Shown: positions 36,727 through 46,856, numbered from the stretch's first letter. The stretch is DNA of 64,000 nt from Candidatus Obscuribacterales bacterium (GCA_020054205.1 JAGVLS010000004.1:1-64000); one strand, 5' to 3'. The notes: generated by a model from the letters alone, not told the origin. Translations and numbers: made by a program.

Positions 36727-37211
36727 TGAGTACAGATGAAAGAATTGACTATACTCTGAAAATAAATGGCAAGCCCTATAAAGTGGAAAATGCATTTTAT
36801 TCCGAAAATCTACTTCATGTTTTGCGCTATAGATTAGGATTGACAGGTACTAAATACGGTTGTGAACATGGACAGTGTGGAGCTTGTACCGTGCACATCG
36901 ACGGAAAAGCTGTTTGTTCCTGCATGGAATTAGCTGCTTGTGCAGTTGGTTGTGAAATCACAACTATCGAAGGTTATAACAACCAAGACGGTACGCTCAA
37001 TCGTTTGCAAGAGTCATTTGTAAAACACGCAGCCTTACAGTGTGGTTATTGCACTCCAGGATTTATTATGTCTGCTGCCAAATTTATTGAGGAAAATCCA
37101 AATTGCACAGAAGATCAAGTGCGCGAAGGCATGGATGGTAATTTGTGTAGATGTACTGGTTACAATCGAATAATTGAAGCAATTAAAGAAGCAGCAGAGG
37201 TGAGAAAATGA
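36726..37211 (+). CDS. molybdenum hydroxylase 2Fe-2S subunit (CoxS/XdhC-small type)
   Basis: 161 residues with all eight cluster cysteines: plant-type CEHGQCGACTVHIDGKAVC-like motif at about 47-65, and the second cluster CGYCTPGFIMSA and CRCTGYNRI in the helical C-terminal domain. It links the molybdenum site to FAD. ATGA overlap joins it to the large-subunit gene. Confidence 0.95.
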   Translation: MSTDERIDYTLKINGKPYKVENAFYSENLLHVLRYRLGLTGTKYGCEHGQCGACTVHIDGKAVCSCMELAACAVGCEITTIEGYNNQDGTLNRLQESFVKHAALQCGYCTPGFIMSAAKFIEENPNCTEDQVREGMDGNLCRCTGYNRIIEAIKEAAEVRK

Positions 37212-39574
37212 CATCTAGTCAAACTACAGATCCCAATGTTACTGGTATTGGCACCAGTAGACAAAGACCTGATGCTGTTGCTAAAGCGCGTGGTGAGTTT
37301 GAATATGCTACTGATTTGCTAGAAAAAGATATGCTCTGGGGTGCAACCAGACGTTCACCTCATCCATATGCACGCATTAAAAAAGTAAATCTCAACCGAG
37401 CAAAAGAAATGCCTGGAGTACACGCTGTACTTGGCGCCTGGGATGTTCCTGATAATCGTTTTGGCGCAATAAATAATGATCAACCAGTTTTGGTAGATGA
37501 TTATGCACGCTATGTTGGTGAACCTATTGCAATTGTAGCAGCCGAAGATCCAGAACTTGCTCGCCGAGCAGCTAATGCTATAGAAATAGAATATGAACCT
37601 TTGGTGCCAATTATCGATCCACTTGATGCTTTAGCAAAAGGCAAAATACATAGACATGTAAAATATTCTTTTGGTGATCCAACGGTAGTAGGAGAAATAC
37701 AAGTTGAAGGTGAATATTTTACCGCCAGACAAGATCATTCTTTTATGGCTCCTGATGCTGGCATGGCAAGACCAGACGGACATGGTGGAGTAGAAATAAT
37801 AGGAGCTACGCAATGGGTACATGCAGATAGATTTCAAATTGCTGCTTCTTTAGGATTACCCGAAGAAAAAGTTTTGGTAGTAAACTCAGGTGTTGGCGGT
37901 GCATTTGGTGGACGAGTCTCAATGACTTGGCAGATACATGGTGCACTTTTAGCTATGCATACTAATCGCCCAGTTAAATTTTTATATTCACGCAAAGAAG
38001 CATTTCATGCTCGTTATCATCGCCATCCTTCTCGTATATGGATTCGCCATCATGCTACTAAAGAGGGCAAACTTTTAAAGGTAGAAGCCAAGGTTTTATA
38101 TGAAGGTGGTCCATACAGTCATACTTCTGCTGCTGGTATTGGTAATGGTTGCACTTTAATTCAAGGACCTTACAATATTCCTAATGCTGATATTGAGGGT
38201 TGGGCAGTAGCCACCAACAATGGTATGTGCGGTCCTTTGCGTGGCTTTGGAGTATTGCAAGGTGTTTTTGCTTGTGAATCTAATTTAGATAAATTAGCAC
38301 GTAAATTAAATATGGATCCAGCCAAATTGCGAGCCGTTAATGCTATTAAACGTGGTGATCAATGGATATTTAGGCAAATACAAGATCGTCCTACTCCCGT
38401 GCAGGAAATTATAGAAAAATGTTCTGCTATGCCTTTACCACCTGATTTACCGAGTGATGAAGGCAAAATCCACCCTGTACATTTACCTGGCGGTATTGCA
38501 TCGCCTACTGGCAAAAAATACATCAAGCGAGGAATTGGTTTTACATCAGCAGTCAAAAATGTATGCTTATCAGAAGGAGCCCCTGTTAATGCTACAGCTA
38601 TGATTACTTTACGTGATGGAGCAGCGGTAATAGAATGTGCAGCGGCTGAAGTGGGACAAGGTTTTGTTACTATAGCTTGCCAAATTGTCCAAACTGTCCT
38701 TGGTATAAGTGAAGTACGTATAGAGAGAGTCGATACTAGTATGCCGGCAGCTGCTACAACTGATGGCAGTCAGCAAACTGTAACATCTGGAACTGCAGTA
38801 CAAGTGGCAGCTCAAACACTTAAAGAACGTTTTTTAAAGTTCGTTGCTCGCGAGCATAATTTAGATGTAAACACGCTTGATATGAAAGATAATTTTGTCA
38901 TTGATAAAACAGGCAAAAAATTTACTTCTATTGCTGAAGCTGGAATGGGTTTGATATTTAGGGCAACAGAAAAATTCAGCCAACGCAATACTCGTCCAAT
39001 TGATGATATGGAATCAAATGATCCAGTTCATGTAACTTTAGGATTTTCTGCCAATCGCTGTGTTGTTGATGTAGATACAGAGCTCGGTCTAGTTAAAGTT
39101 GTACAAATGGATGTGGTGCAAGATGTAGGTAGAGTTGTAAACCCAGTGCAAGCACACGGACAAATTGAAGGTGGTGCTGTGCAAGGTATGGGACTGGGAT
39201 TGATGGAACATTTAAAAGCTGAAGATGGACATTTACTAAATCCTGACTGGCGTGGTTACCATATTCCAACTATAGTTGATGCTCCTACAATAAATTCAGA
39301 ATTCGTTTCTTATCCAGAACCAGGTTATCATTTTGGCTGGAAAGGTATAGCCGAATTGCCACATGTGCAAGCGCCAGCTTCTGTGCTTGCTGCTTTGCGC
39401 AATGCAACGGGACTGGAATTACCAATGGCACCAGCTACACCTGAATATGTTGCTAATGTTCTTGATGATAATGAAGCTATGGCCATGAATGTAGCTTCTG
39501 GTGACAAAAAACGCGGTCCCTGGAAAGTGCCACCGCCGCCTCCTCAAACAGGACCATGGGTTAGCGATGCTTGA
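37208..39574 (+). CDS. molybdopterin-binding large subunit, xanthine dehydrogenase family
   Basis: A 788-residue Mo-binding subunit. GGAFGGRVSMTWQIHGALLA and GPLRGFGVLQGVFACE follow the xanthine-dehydrogenase pattern, not the AYxCSFR loop of CO dehydrogenase. AAEVGQGFVTIACQI, GSQQTV and the C-terminal WKGIAELPHVQAPASVL, with the catalytic Glu (GIAE instead of the usual GxGE), complete the active site. The substrate, a purine, nicotinate or aromatic/aldehyde compound, cannot be told from the sequence. The gene order FAD, 2Fe-2S, Mo is the coxMSL order. Confidence 0.92.
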   Translation: MTSSQTTDPNVTGIGTSRQRPDAVAKARGEFEYATDLLEKDMLWGATRRSPHPYARIKKVNLNRAKEMPGVHAVLGAWDVPDNRFGAINNDQPVLVDDYARYVGEPIAIVAAEDPELARRAANAIEIEYEPLVPIIDPLDALAKGKIHRHVKYSFGDPTVVGEIQVEGEYFTARQDHSFMAPDAGMARPDGHGGVEIIGATQWVHADRFQIAASLGLPEEKVLVVNSGVGGAFGGRVSMTWQIHGALLAMHTNRPVKFLYSRKEAFHARYHRHPSRIWIRHHATKEGKLLKVEAKVLYEGGPYSHTSAAGIGNGCTLIQGPYNIPNADIEGWAVATNNGMCGPLRGFGVLQGVFACESNLDKLARKLNMDPAKLRAVNAIKRGDQWIFRQIQDRPTPVQEIIEKCSAMPLPPDLPSDEGKIHPVHLPGGIASPTGKKYIKRGIGFTSAVKNVCLSEGAPVNATAMITLRDGAAVIECAAAEVGQGFVTIACQIVQTVLGISEVRIERVDTSMPAAATTDGSQQTVTSGTAVQVAAQTLKERFLKFVAREHNLDVNTLDMKDNFVIDKTGKKFTSIAEAGMGLIFRATEKFSQRNTRPIDDMESNDPVHVTLGFSANRCVVDVDTELGLVKVVQMDVVQDVGRVVNPVQAHGQIEGGAVQGMGLGLMEHLKAEDGHLLNPDWRGYHIPTIVDAPTINSEFVSYPEPGYHFGWKGIAELPHVQAPASVLAALRNATGLELPMAPATPEYVANVLDDNEAMAMNVASGDKKRGPWKVPPPPPQTGPWVSDA

Positions 39575-40649
39575 GCCTAAAGTTATAGAGGCAATTGCAA
39601 AATGGTCGAATGAAGGCTGTCAGATTGCAACCGCTTCAGTAATTAGCACATCTGGCTCTACACCACATTTACAAGGACTAGCTTTAGTTGTAAATGACAA
39701 GGGTGAGTTGGCTGGTGCATTGTCTGGTGGCTGTGTAGATGGAGAAATTATTGAAGCATGCGATGAAGTGCTAGCCACTAATATCCCAAAATTTTTGCAG
39801 TTAGGAAAAGATGACAGTTTTTTTGGTACTGGATTAGCTTGTGGCGGACAAATGAATATCCTGGTATATAAGCTATCTGACGATGTAGCAAAAATACTTA
39901 GTTCGCCTCCCAAAAAACAATTTGTATTTAGTATTGCTTGGTCCGCTCAAAATAATGATTTACAACAGATGATAATTGACAAAGATGCTGCTCTCGAAAT
40001 AACAAAATGTTGCAATGACAATAATGGATTAGGCGATTGGCGAATTAGTGCCAGTAATTTTTTGCTTAATAGCACCGAATCAGCCCATCATTCAATATCA
40101 CCAGAGAATGATATAGAATTTTTTGAACGTATTGGCAAACGTGACCTGGTTTTGATTATTGGTGAAAGTGGTTTTACCGATGCACTTTGCACACAAGCAA
40201 AAATGCTTGACTATGAAGTTGTGGTTTGTGAACCGCGCTCTCGTTTTGCCAATAGCATAAAATCTGCTTGTGAAGTAATTGAGAGCTGGCCAGATTTGTG
40301 TATTCAAAATCTTATAGAAGCAGGACGGCTTAATTCAGAGTCTGCAATTATTATTTGTACTCATGATAGAAAATTTGATGAGCCAGCTTTGCAAGCAGCA
40401 ATCAAATCCGATGTTGGTTTTATTGGTGCCCTTGGTTCTCGCAAGACCATTGAAGATCGCCGCGTTCGCCTCACTGCATTGGGACTAAGTACAAAAGATA
40501 TCAATCGTATTAGATCACCGCTTGGACTTGATATTGGTAGCCAAAGTCCAGCTGAAACAGCAGTTTCTGTATTTGCTGAAATTATTGCTTGTAAAAATGG
40601 ACGCAGTGGTAAACCATTGACTGAATTGGCTGGTTCAATTCACGGTTAA
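39567..40649 (+). CDS. XdhC-family Moco maturation protein
   Basis: About 360 residues from the ATG at 39567, overlapping the large-subunit stop (ATGCTTGA). The N-terminal XdhC_CoxI part has STSGSTPHLQGLALVV and GGCVDGEIIEACDEVL; the C-terminal Rossmann-like part has VGFIGALGSRKTIEDRR and SPLGLDIGSQSPAETAVS. XdhC-type proteins carry and insert sulphurated Moco into the enzyme, here certainly the adjacent hydroxylase. Confidence 0.92.
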   Translation: MLEPKVIEAIAKWSNEGCQIATASVISTSGSTPHLQGLALVVNDKGELAGALSGGCVDGEIIEACDEVLATNIPKFLQLGKDDSFFGTGLACGGQMNILVYKLSDDVAKILSSPPKKQFVFSIAWSAQNNDLQQMIIDKDAALEITKCCNDNNGLGDWRISASNFLLNSTESAHHSISPENDIEFFERIGKRDLVLIIGESGFTDALCTQAKMLDYEVVVCEPRSRFANSIKSACEVIESWPDLCIQNLIEAGRLNSESAIIICTHDRKFDEPALQAAIKSDVGFIGALGSRKTIEDRRVRLTALGLSTKDINRIRSPLGLDIGSQSPAETAVSVFAEIIACKNGRSGKPLTELAGSIHG

Positions 40650-40674
40650 TTCCAGATAGTTAGAGCAATTTGGC

Positions 40675-41259
40675 TTAAATTTTGGCATAGTCTTCCATAG
40701 AGTCTATATCTAAGGCTCCTTCTGGAAAATCTATGGAAATAAGATTTTCTTTTTGATTGAGCAAAATATTTTTAGCTCCTTTATCTCCTGATAGCGATAA
40801 TAAATTAGGCAGCAAAGAGAAATGGAATATAGCTGGTATGCCTACACTTCCAGAATAAGCTGCTGCTGCTGCCTTATGTTTTGACGGTTCAAATTTATCT
40901 ATTAATTTGTTTATTATGTCTTTTGATACAAAAGGCTGATCGCAGCTCATAATCATTACACCATCTGGCTTGGTATTCAGCGAACAAATTGTCTCAATGC
41001 CACATTTTATGGAAGATGAAAGTCCTTCATTCCAATTATTATTTACAACTACTTTTAAGCGATCATTTATTTCTATCTTGGGATATATCAAATCAGCGTT
41101 TGCACCTAAAACCACTACAACGGAATTGCATTTGGAGTCTAAAGCTGACTGAATAGCATTGCCAATTAGAGTTGTGTTTTTGTAAGGAAGAATTTGCTTA
41201 GGTGTTCCCATTCGAGATGAGGCACCGGCTGCTAAAATAATAATTTCTATTTTTGACAT
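40675..41259 (-). CDS. molybdenum cofactor nucleotidyltransferase (MocA/MobA-like)
   Basis: About 194 residues from the ATG at 41259, which is followed at once by IIILAAGASSRMGTPKQILPY, the GT-A nucleotidyltransferase signature of MocA/MobA proteins. MIMSCDQPFVSK is the second conserved motif. MocA makes the cytosine dinucleotide form of Moco used by many xanthine-dehydrogenase-family enzymes. It is convergent with xdhC and completes the molybdenum hydroxylase locus. Confidence 0.88.
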   Translation of the reverse strand: MSKIEIIILAAGASSRMGTPKQILPYKNTTLIGNAIQSALDSKCNSVVVVLGANADLIYPKIEINDRLKVVVNNNWNEGLSSSIKCGIETICSLNTKPDGVMIMSCDQPFVSKDIINKLIDKFEPSKHKAAAAAYSGSVGIPAIFHFSLLPNLLSLSGDKGAKNILLNQKENLISIDFPEGALDIDSMEDYAKI

Positions 41260-41426
41260 CGTATAGTTATGCTTAAATTTTCCTGCTAAAACATGATCGT
41301 AATTTATGCGTACCACAAAATGTTTAAATTAAACCTAACGTTATAAAATATTGAGACTGGGTATATGAATAGAAGACAGCGTAGGCGGCATTTTAAACTT
41401 TCTAGTTAAATAGGGAGGCATCAGCA

Positions 41427-41681
41427 TTGCTAAAGCCAAATTATTTTATTAGTGAAAAAGTAAAGTCGTATATTCAGAATTTTATATCCGAAGAGAATGG
41501 TCAAGCAATCACAGAGTACGGTGCCATATTAGCTTTCGTTGCTGTATTAATAACTCTTCTGTTTCCAGCAACTATAGGCAGTCCTTCTAATATTTATGGT
41601 TATGGTCTATCCAATATAATTGCTCAAGCATTTAATAATCTCTCCATCTCAATTACCAGGCTTATTGGGTTGCAGACTTAA
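41427..41681 (+). CDS. Flp-type pilin
   Basis: 84 residues starting at TTG 41427, supported by GGGAGG about 9 bases upstream. EENGQAITEYGAILAFVAVLITLLF (shown here in parts: the E-x-GQ-ITEYG motif then a hydrophobic helix) is the hallmark of Flp/Tad pilins, processed before the helix. No other tad genes are in the window, so it is an orphan copy. Confidence 0.85.
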   Translation: MLKPNYFISEKVKSYIQNFISEENGQAITEYGAILAFVAVLITLLFPATIGSPSNIYGYGLSNIIAQAFNNLSISITRLIGLQT

Positions 41682-41687
41682 TAATAT

Positions 41688-42557
41688 TTATTCCATAGCC
41701 TGTAGCAACTCAACCAGTCCAGTGTTGAGTAGATCAATCATAGCGCGCAAATCAAATAACATTGTTACTCGATTTTTGAGTAGCCTTATGTTTTCGTTCC
41801 ACCAATGATGACGTGGACCAAAGGCTGAAACTCTTTCGACGGTAGCTGGCTTTTTGATATTGATAGATAAGACTTTATTGGTTTTCCAATATTCTAATAA
41901 CTGTTCTCTTCTAGTTAATCCAATAGTTGATTCCGGATCAGGAGAGTTTAAATACGTCCATAACATTGGTGGCAATTGTTTGTCGCTTGGCATATCCAGT
42001 CCTAAAGATTGTCCAAGTAAATTTGGTTGTGCTTTTGAGCGCCTGACGCCACCTTTTTGTTCTAATAGAGAAATTAACGCAAGTCCGCCTACTGTAAGTC
42101 CAGAGACAATATTCAGTCGATTGCCGTATAAATTTTTAGTTGCACTTTTTGATTGTGCTAAAGGACCGTCGATAATTGTGCTCAATATACTTAGTTGTAA
42201 AAAGTTGGCATTTGTAGTTGCGGCGATAGCAAAGTCGCGCTCGCGTGTTAGTTTATCTAATGCTTGTTGTTCAAAAGCAATTTCTCTGTCAAATTTTGCT
42301 GATACTTTGCGCAGTTCTAAGCCGGTGGTCATTATTTTGCGAATTATGGCAAGCTGCAAGCGCAAAGCTTCTTTGTCAAACGCTTCTAGCTTGCCGCTAT
42401 TTTTAAGTTCAATAAATCTATGTACTTGGTTTTCTATGCCTAATAATTTTGCTGCTTCTTCGCCTTGCTTTGTAAACTGAATAGTATTTGTCTCTATTTC
42501 AGCAAACGTAGCTAGTGGGAAAGTAAATACTATTAGGAGAGCAAGAAATAAATGCAT
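41688..42557 (-). CDS. exported protein of unknown function, one repeat module
   Basis: 289 residues with a signal peptide (cleavage near TFA-EI at about 19). The rest is mainly helical with a central hydrophobic patch (VSGLTVGGLALISLL). It is homologous over its whole length to both halves of the adjacent gene: shared points are KLLGIENQVHRFIELK, NANFLQLSILSTI, LPPMLWTYLNSP and RREQLLEYWKTNKV. I do not recognise the family. Its start touches the end of the upstream gene (1-base overlap), so the two form an operon. Confidence 0.75.
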   Translation of the reverse strand: MHLFLALLIVFTFPLATFAEIETNTIQFTKQGEEAAKLLGIENQVHRFIELKNSGKLEAFDKEALRLQLAIIRKIMTTGLELRKVSAKFDREIAFEQQALDKLTRERDFAIAATTNANFLQLSILSTIIDGPLAQSKSATKNLYGNRLNIVSGLTVGGLALISLLEQKGGVRRSKAQPNLLGQSLGLDMPSDKQLPPMLWTYLNSPDPESTIGLTRREQLLEYWKTNKVLSINIKKPATVERVSAFGPRHHWWNENIRLLKNRVTMLFDLRAMIDLLNTGLVELLQAME

Positions 42558-44251
42558 TATTTTTCGTCTCCTTGAGTAGTTTCTAGCAAATCTAATACTT
42601 CAACTTGAAATGACTCAAGCTCTTTTTTCAAAGAGTGAAGCAATACATTTCTGTTTGAGACTATTTTGATAGTGTCGTATTTATGTGATGGCATGGCAGA
42701 AAGTGCATTCAGATTTTTTTGCTTGTTTAAATTTACTGTTGCCACTTTATTTTTTCGCCAAGCTTCATTTAATAATTCCGCGCGCGTTTTGCCGTCGGCA
42801 GAACCTGCTGGTGGAGAATTTAAAAAGCTTGAAACAAAAGGTGAAAAACGATATTCATTAGCTGGAGAAAGATTTAAAACTTCTGCTAACGAATTAGGAC
42901 CAGTATCTACTTTTCGCCAGAAGCCGTGCATTTGCAGCATTGCCAAAGATGTTAAACCAGCACCGATGCCGCCTGAAATTACAAATTGTCTATCTCCAGC
43001 TAATGACTGACGGCTTAAATACAATCTTCCAGCAACCACACCCATAATACCTGATTGCATGAAGTTGAGATTGTAATTCCATTGTAGCCATTTTGCTCGG
43101 CTTTCTAATAAATCAGCCAATACAACGTGGTAATTGTAATTGAGTTCTTCATCTACTTTATCGCTTGCTACTTGTATTTCCAGAGCGCCTTCTAAAGCTT
43201 TTTCAAGCATAAGCAATTCTAATTCGTCGCGTCTTGTGCTTTCAATATTGCTTTTTTTGAGGCTAACTAACTCATTGACTTGAGATTGTATTTTTAAAAG
43301 GCGTGCTACTTCAATTTCACCAGCGTCTCCCACAGTTAAAGTGCTGTCTGTGTAATTAGTATCGGCAGGCGCCTGGTTTTTCATTGTTTTTAAAAGAGCT
43401 AAAAGCTCACGGTCAAAATCTTGCACGAATGTATGCAAAGACCAGAGCAATAAAATGCGAGAACGCAATAAGCTAGTCTTTGCTTTCTTTTTATCTGCAA
43501 TGCCACATAGATTTTGTTTTTTTGAGGCATCTATATGATAAACGGTTTTCCACATGGCAAAAAGATCTTGGCGGCGAGATTGATTTGAATTTTGTGCTTT
43601 GGCATCCATAAATTTATCGACTAATGGAGGCAAGCCGGTAGTATCGACAGGTGCGCCGTCAATTAGATTTTCCAAAACTTTTGGTGGAGCAACATTGTTT
43701 GCTCTAGCCATATGTCCATATAGCCTTGATAAAGTTGAAATAGCAATATTTAAAGAACCACTGGTTGTGGTGAATATTGCTGACGTGACAAATTGTTTGT
43801 GTATACGCATAAAAGGTTCTAGCGTATAAAAAGTAGAAAGTTGGGCGAAGTTGGCTATGTTAAAGAGTTCTGCAACTAAATGTTCTTTTCTTTCTTGTTT
43901 GTTCAATATATCGTATGCATAAGCAAGCTCTAGATCGATTTTATTGCAAGCTTGACGAACTTCTAAAACACCACGCAAAATTTTTCTAAGTATTATGCTC
44001 TTGAGAAGAAATGTTTCTTCAGAGCGATTTTCAGCGTTTGCTGGGTCTTTTTGAATGGCAAGTAAATGTTGTACATGCTCACGGATGCCAAGAACATCGG
44101 CGGCTTGCATTGCTTTAGGTTCGTCATAACCAATAGAGCCAGTATATGTATAAGCCATACATTTTGGTGCAAAAACAAATGGCAAAGAAATAATTGGCGC
44201 CAGAATAAGCCAACAAAGTAATACTGAAATGATCCGGTTTCGCAAAGCCAA
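42557..44251 (-). CDS. exported protein with two tandem copies of the same module
   Basis: 564 residues with a signal peptide (about 1-33). Residues about 48-290 and 310-560 are two copies of the module found in the downstream gene: ADVLGIREHVQHLLAI and ARLLKIQSQVNELVSL; NIANFAQLSTFYTL and NLNFMQSGIMGV; RRQDLFAMWKTVYHI and TRAELLNEAWRKNKV. Each copy is helical with a mid hydrophobic stretch. Function unknown; membrane or periplasm location is expected. Confidence 0.75.
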   Translation of the reverse strand: MALRNRIISVLLCWLILAPIISLPFVFAPKCMAYTYTGSIGYDEPKAMQAADVLGIREHVQHLLAIQKDPANAENRSEETFLLKSIILRKILRGVLEVRQACNKIDLELAYAYDILNKQERKEHLVAELFNIANFAQLSTFYTLEPFMRIHKQFVTSAIFTTTSGSLNIAISTLSRLYGHMARANNVAPPKVLENLIDGAPVDTTGLPPLVDKFMDAKAQNSNQSRRQDLFAMWKTVYHIDASKKQNLCGIADKKKAKTSLLRSRILLLWSLHTFVQDFDRELLALLKTMKNQAPADTNYTDSTLTVGDAGEIEVARLLKIQSQVNELVSLKKSNIESTRRDELELLMLEKALEGALEIQVASDKVDEELNYNYHVVLADLLESRAKWLQWNYNLNFMQSGIMGVVAGRLYLSRQSLAGDRQFVISGGIGAGLTSLAMLQMHGFWRKVDTGPNSLAEVLNLSPANEYRFSPFVSSFLNSPPAGSADGKTRAELLNEAWRKNKVATVNLNKQKNLNALSAMPSHKYDTIKIVSNRNVLLHSLKKELESFQVEVLDLLETTQGDEK

Positions 44252-44350
44252 TTTAATTACTTAGTAAACGTGAAAAGCTTAGTATATAAGTAATTGTGAC
44301 ATATTGGAAACAGACGGCATCTTGGACTCTGTTATCTATTGTTTATGTAG

Positions 44351-45622
44351 CTATTTTTCAGCTTTGATGTTTTGGAAATCTTTCTTCCTAATATGTGCAT
44401 GTACACCTTTAATTTCGTCTACAACTTGTGTGACTTCGTAGTCAGTAGCAGCACTCATATAGGCTAGTGCTGAAGCATGGTCCATGCCCATTTCTTCTGT
44501 AAGGAATTTCATTGCTGCTCTTACACATTTTTTCATGGCTTCATTCAAATCAGCATCAAGTCCAATTGGAATCCAGTATTCTTCTGTTTCAGCAAATGGT
44601 TGTGTGAATTCACCTTTTCCTGGAATAGCCGGATCGCCTGCTTTAAGAACAGTCAATTTTAAAGTTGATCTTAAAGATGCTTCTAAGGCAGTGAGCGCAA
44701 CTTCACCATCACCTTGTGCAAAGTGACAATCACCGAGGAAAAACATTCCTTTCGGTACTTGCACAGGTAAATACAAAGAAGAACCAACGGTAAGATCTTT
44801 TAGATCCATATTGCCACCATAATTTGATGGTGGTATCGAGCTTAGTCTACCTGTAGTATCAGCTGCTGCTCCCATAATTCCCATAAACGGGTTAATTGGG
44901 AAATGTACTTCTTTTCCATTTTTATCTTTTATAATGCCATACAATTTGCCATTTATATCTTCAACGCGCACGAAAGTAAAAACATTTCCATACAATTCTG
45001 GATGATCCTTATTTGCACCAGGCTCAGGACCAGAATTTGCTGGATATTCACCAGGCAAAGCACCTTTGCCGTGACGATTACCGATAATGCCGTAAGGCAC
45101 TCTTGGAGTCAAAGCAATTACATCAACTTTGAGCACATCACCAGGTTCAGCGCCATCAATTGCAATTGGTCCGATAATGACATGAGGACCATCTGTTTTT
45201 AAATTATGCTCTAAATTTGAAGCACAGATTTCAATAGCATCATTTAAGACTTCATTTTTTGGAACACCAAACTTGCCAAAAAACTTAACTGGGTCACGTC
45301 CTTGATCTTCTACCATTCCTTCTGATGACAAGGTATCAAAAGTAATTACACTTTTATTGGGTACAGTCAAAATTGCTTTTGACTCACGATTGGGAAGAAA
45401 TCCCCAGCGAATAGTAGATAAAGTTGCTGGTACATAAAATTGACCATTTGGCAATTTGGTGGGAGCCATATGTGTTCGTTGCAAAATGCTGCTGGTATCA
45501 GCTTTGAAAGTGGGTAATTGCGCATCAGGCATTTGAGTCGCTGCAATTTTATCAGTATTAGCAAAAGCATTATTTGCTAATAGCAACCCAGTAGATAAGG
45601 CTAATAAAAAACATTTCTGCAT
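44351..45622 (-). CDS. secreted acetamidase/formamidase family protein
   Basis: 423 residues with a signal peptide (about 1-22, NNAFA-N). The FmdA/AmdA pattern is clear: VITFDTLSSEG, HVIIGPIAIDGAEPGDVLKVDVI, FFLGDCHFAQGDGEVALTALE and FAETEEYWIPIGLDADLNEAMK. The family hydrolyses formamide or short amides with metal ligands in the DCHFAQGDGE region. Export to the periplasm is unusual for classical formamidases but common in this branch. Confidence 0.9.
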   Translation of the reverse strand: MQKCFLLALSTGLLLANNAFANTDKIAATQMPDAQLPTFKADTSSILQRTHMAPTKLPNGQFYVPATLSTIRWGFLPNRESKAILTVPNKSVITFDTLSSEGMVEDQGRDPVKFFGKFGVPKNEVLNDAIEICASNLEHNLKTDGPHVIIGPIAIDGAEPGDVLKVDVIALTPRVPYGIIGNRHGKGALPGEYPANSGPEPGANKDHPELYGNVFTFVRVEDINGKLYGIIKDKNGKEVHFPINPFMGIMGAAADTTGRLSSIPPSNYGGNMDLKDLTVGSSLYLPVQVPKGMFFLGDCHFAQGDGEVALTALEASLRSTLKLTVLKAGDPAIPGKGEFTQPFAETEEYWIPIGLDADLNEAMKKCVRAAMKFLTEEMGMDHASALAYMSAATDYEVTQVVDEIKGVHAHIRKKDFQNIKAEK

Positions 45623-45755
45623 TTGGTTGTTCCCCTTACAATAGCTGGACGAATTTCCGAGACCAGTAGCAAATAATACTAGCTTCTAACTAAATAATCC
45701 TTAGATTAGCGCTTGAGAACGAACGATTATTGCAATTTCTAGATTAGACTTGTGA

Positions 45756-46856
45756 TTACACATTAAATCTAAAGTGTACAACGTCCCCATCAGCCATGAC
45801 GTATTCTTTGCCTTCTAGACGCAGCAATCCCTTTTCTTTGGCATTTTTCTCAGAGCCGCTAGTAACATAATCATCATAGCCAATTACTTCTGCTTTGATA
45901 AAGCCGCGTTCAAAGTCTGTGTGAATAATGCCAGCGCACTCGGGAGCAGTGCTACCAGATTTAAATGGCCAGGCACGTATTTCTTTTTCGCCAGCTGTAA
46001 AATAAGTTTTTAGCCCTAACAAATCAAATGCAGCACGTATCAAATTATTTACGCCAGAGCTGGTAACACCTAAGCTATTTAAATAATCTAGTTTTTCTTC
46101 TATGGATAGTGCTGATAATTCAGATTCTATTTGAGCAGAAATTACTACTACTGGTCTACCTTCTTCTTGCGCTTTTTTCTTTAGAGTTTGTACGTGTCTA
46201 TTTTTATCAGGATCGGCTAATTCTGCTTCCATGACATTGGCGACATACAACATTGGTTTAGTAGACAAAAATTGTAGTTGTGGCAAAATTGTTTTTTCTT
46301 CTTCAGTAAAAATTGAAAGATCAATTGCTTGTACTTTGTCTAAATATGGCATCACTTTTTCAATTATTGAAATTTCAACAATGGCGCGTTTGTCGCCTTG
46401 TTTTTTTTGCTTTTGTAATCTCTCTATTCGCTTTTCTGCTGATGATTGATCGGCAAGAGCTAATTCAATATGAATAGTTTCCACATCACGCAAAGGGTCG
46501 ATAAGTCCATCAACGTGAGTAATATTTTCATCGTCAAAACAACGAACAACATGCACAATGGCATCTACTTCTCTTATATGAGCTAAAAACTGATTGCCTA
46601 GTCCTTCGCCTTTGCTCGCTCCTCTTACTAATCCAGCAATATCGACAAATTCAAAAGCAGCTGGAATAACTTGCTGAGATTTGACAAGAGAGTCTAATTT
46701 ATTCAGGCGTGGATCAGGTACTTTTACTATGCCGGAATTTGGTTCAATGGTACAAAATGGATAATTTGCACTTTCGGCTTGATAAGAAGATGTAAGAGCA
46801 TTAAAAAGAGTTGATTTGCCAACATTTGGCAGTCCAACAATACCGGCTTTAAGCAT
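45756..46856 (-). CDS. ychF: ribosome-associated GTPase/ATPase YchF (Obg family)
   Basis: 366 residues. GLPNVGKSTLFNALT is the P-loop, DIAGLVRGASKGEGLGNQFLAHIREVDAI is the switch region unique to YchF/OLA1, and the C-terminal TGS domain ends with GLLRLEGKEYVMADGDVVHFRFNV. The length is standard. It is a conserved housekeeping gene useful as an anchor for taxonomy. Confidence 0.97.
   Translation of the reverse strand: MLKAGIVGLPNVGKSTLFNALTSSYQAESANYPFCTIEPNSGIVKVPDPRLNKLDSLVKSQQVIPAAFEFVDIAGLVRGASKGEGLGNQFLAHIREVDAIVHVVRCFDDENITHVDGLIDPLRDVETIHIELALADQSSAEKRIERLQKQKKQGDKRAIVEISIIEKVMPYLDKVQAIDLSIFTEEEKTILPQLQFLSTKPMLYVANVMEAELADPDKNRHVQTLKKKAQEEGRPVVVISAQIESELSALSIEEKLDYLNSLGVTSSGVNNLIRAAFDLLGLKTYFTAGEKEIRAWPFKSGSTAPECAGIIHTDFERGFIKAEVIGYDDYVTSGSEKNAKEKGLLRLEGKEYVMADGDVVHFRFNV

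Noticed and set aside
37208..39574. Carbon monoxide dehydrogenase large subunit
   Set aside because: The gene order is coxMSL-like, but the active-site loop is of the xanthine dehydrogenase type (GPLRGFG), without the AYxCSFR motif.
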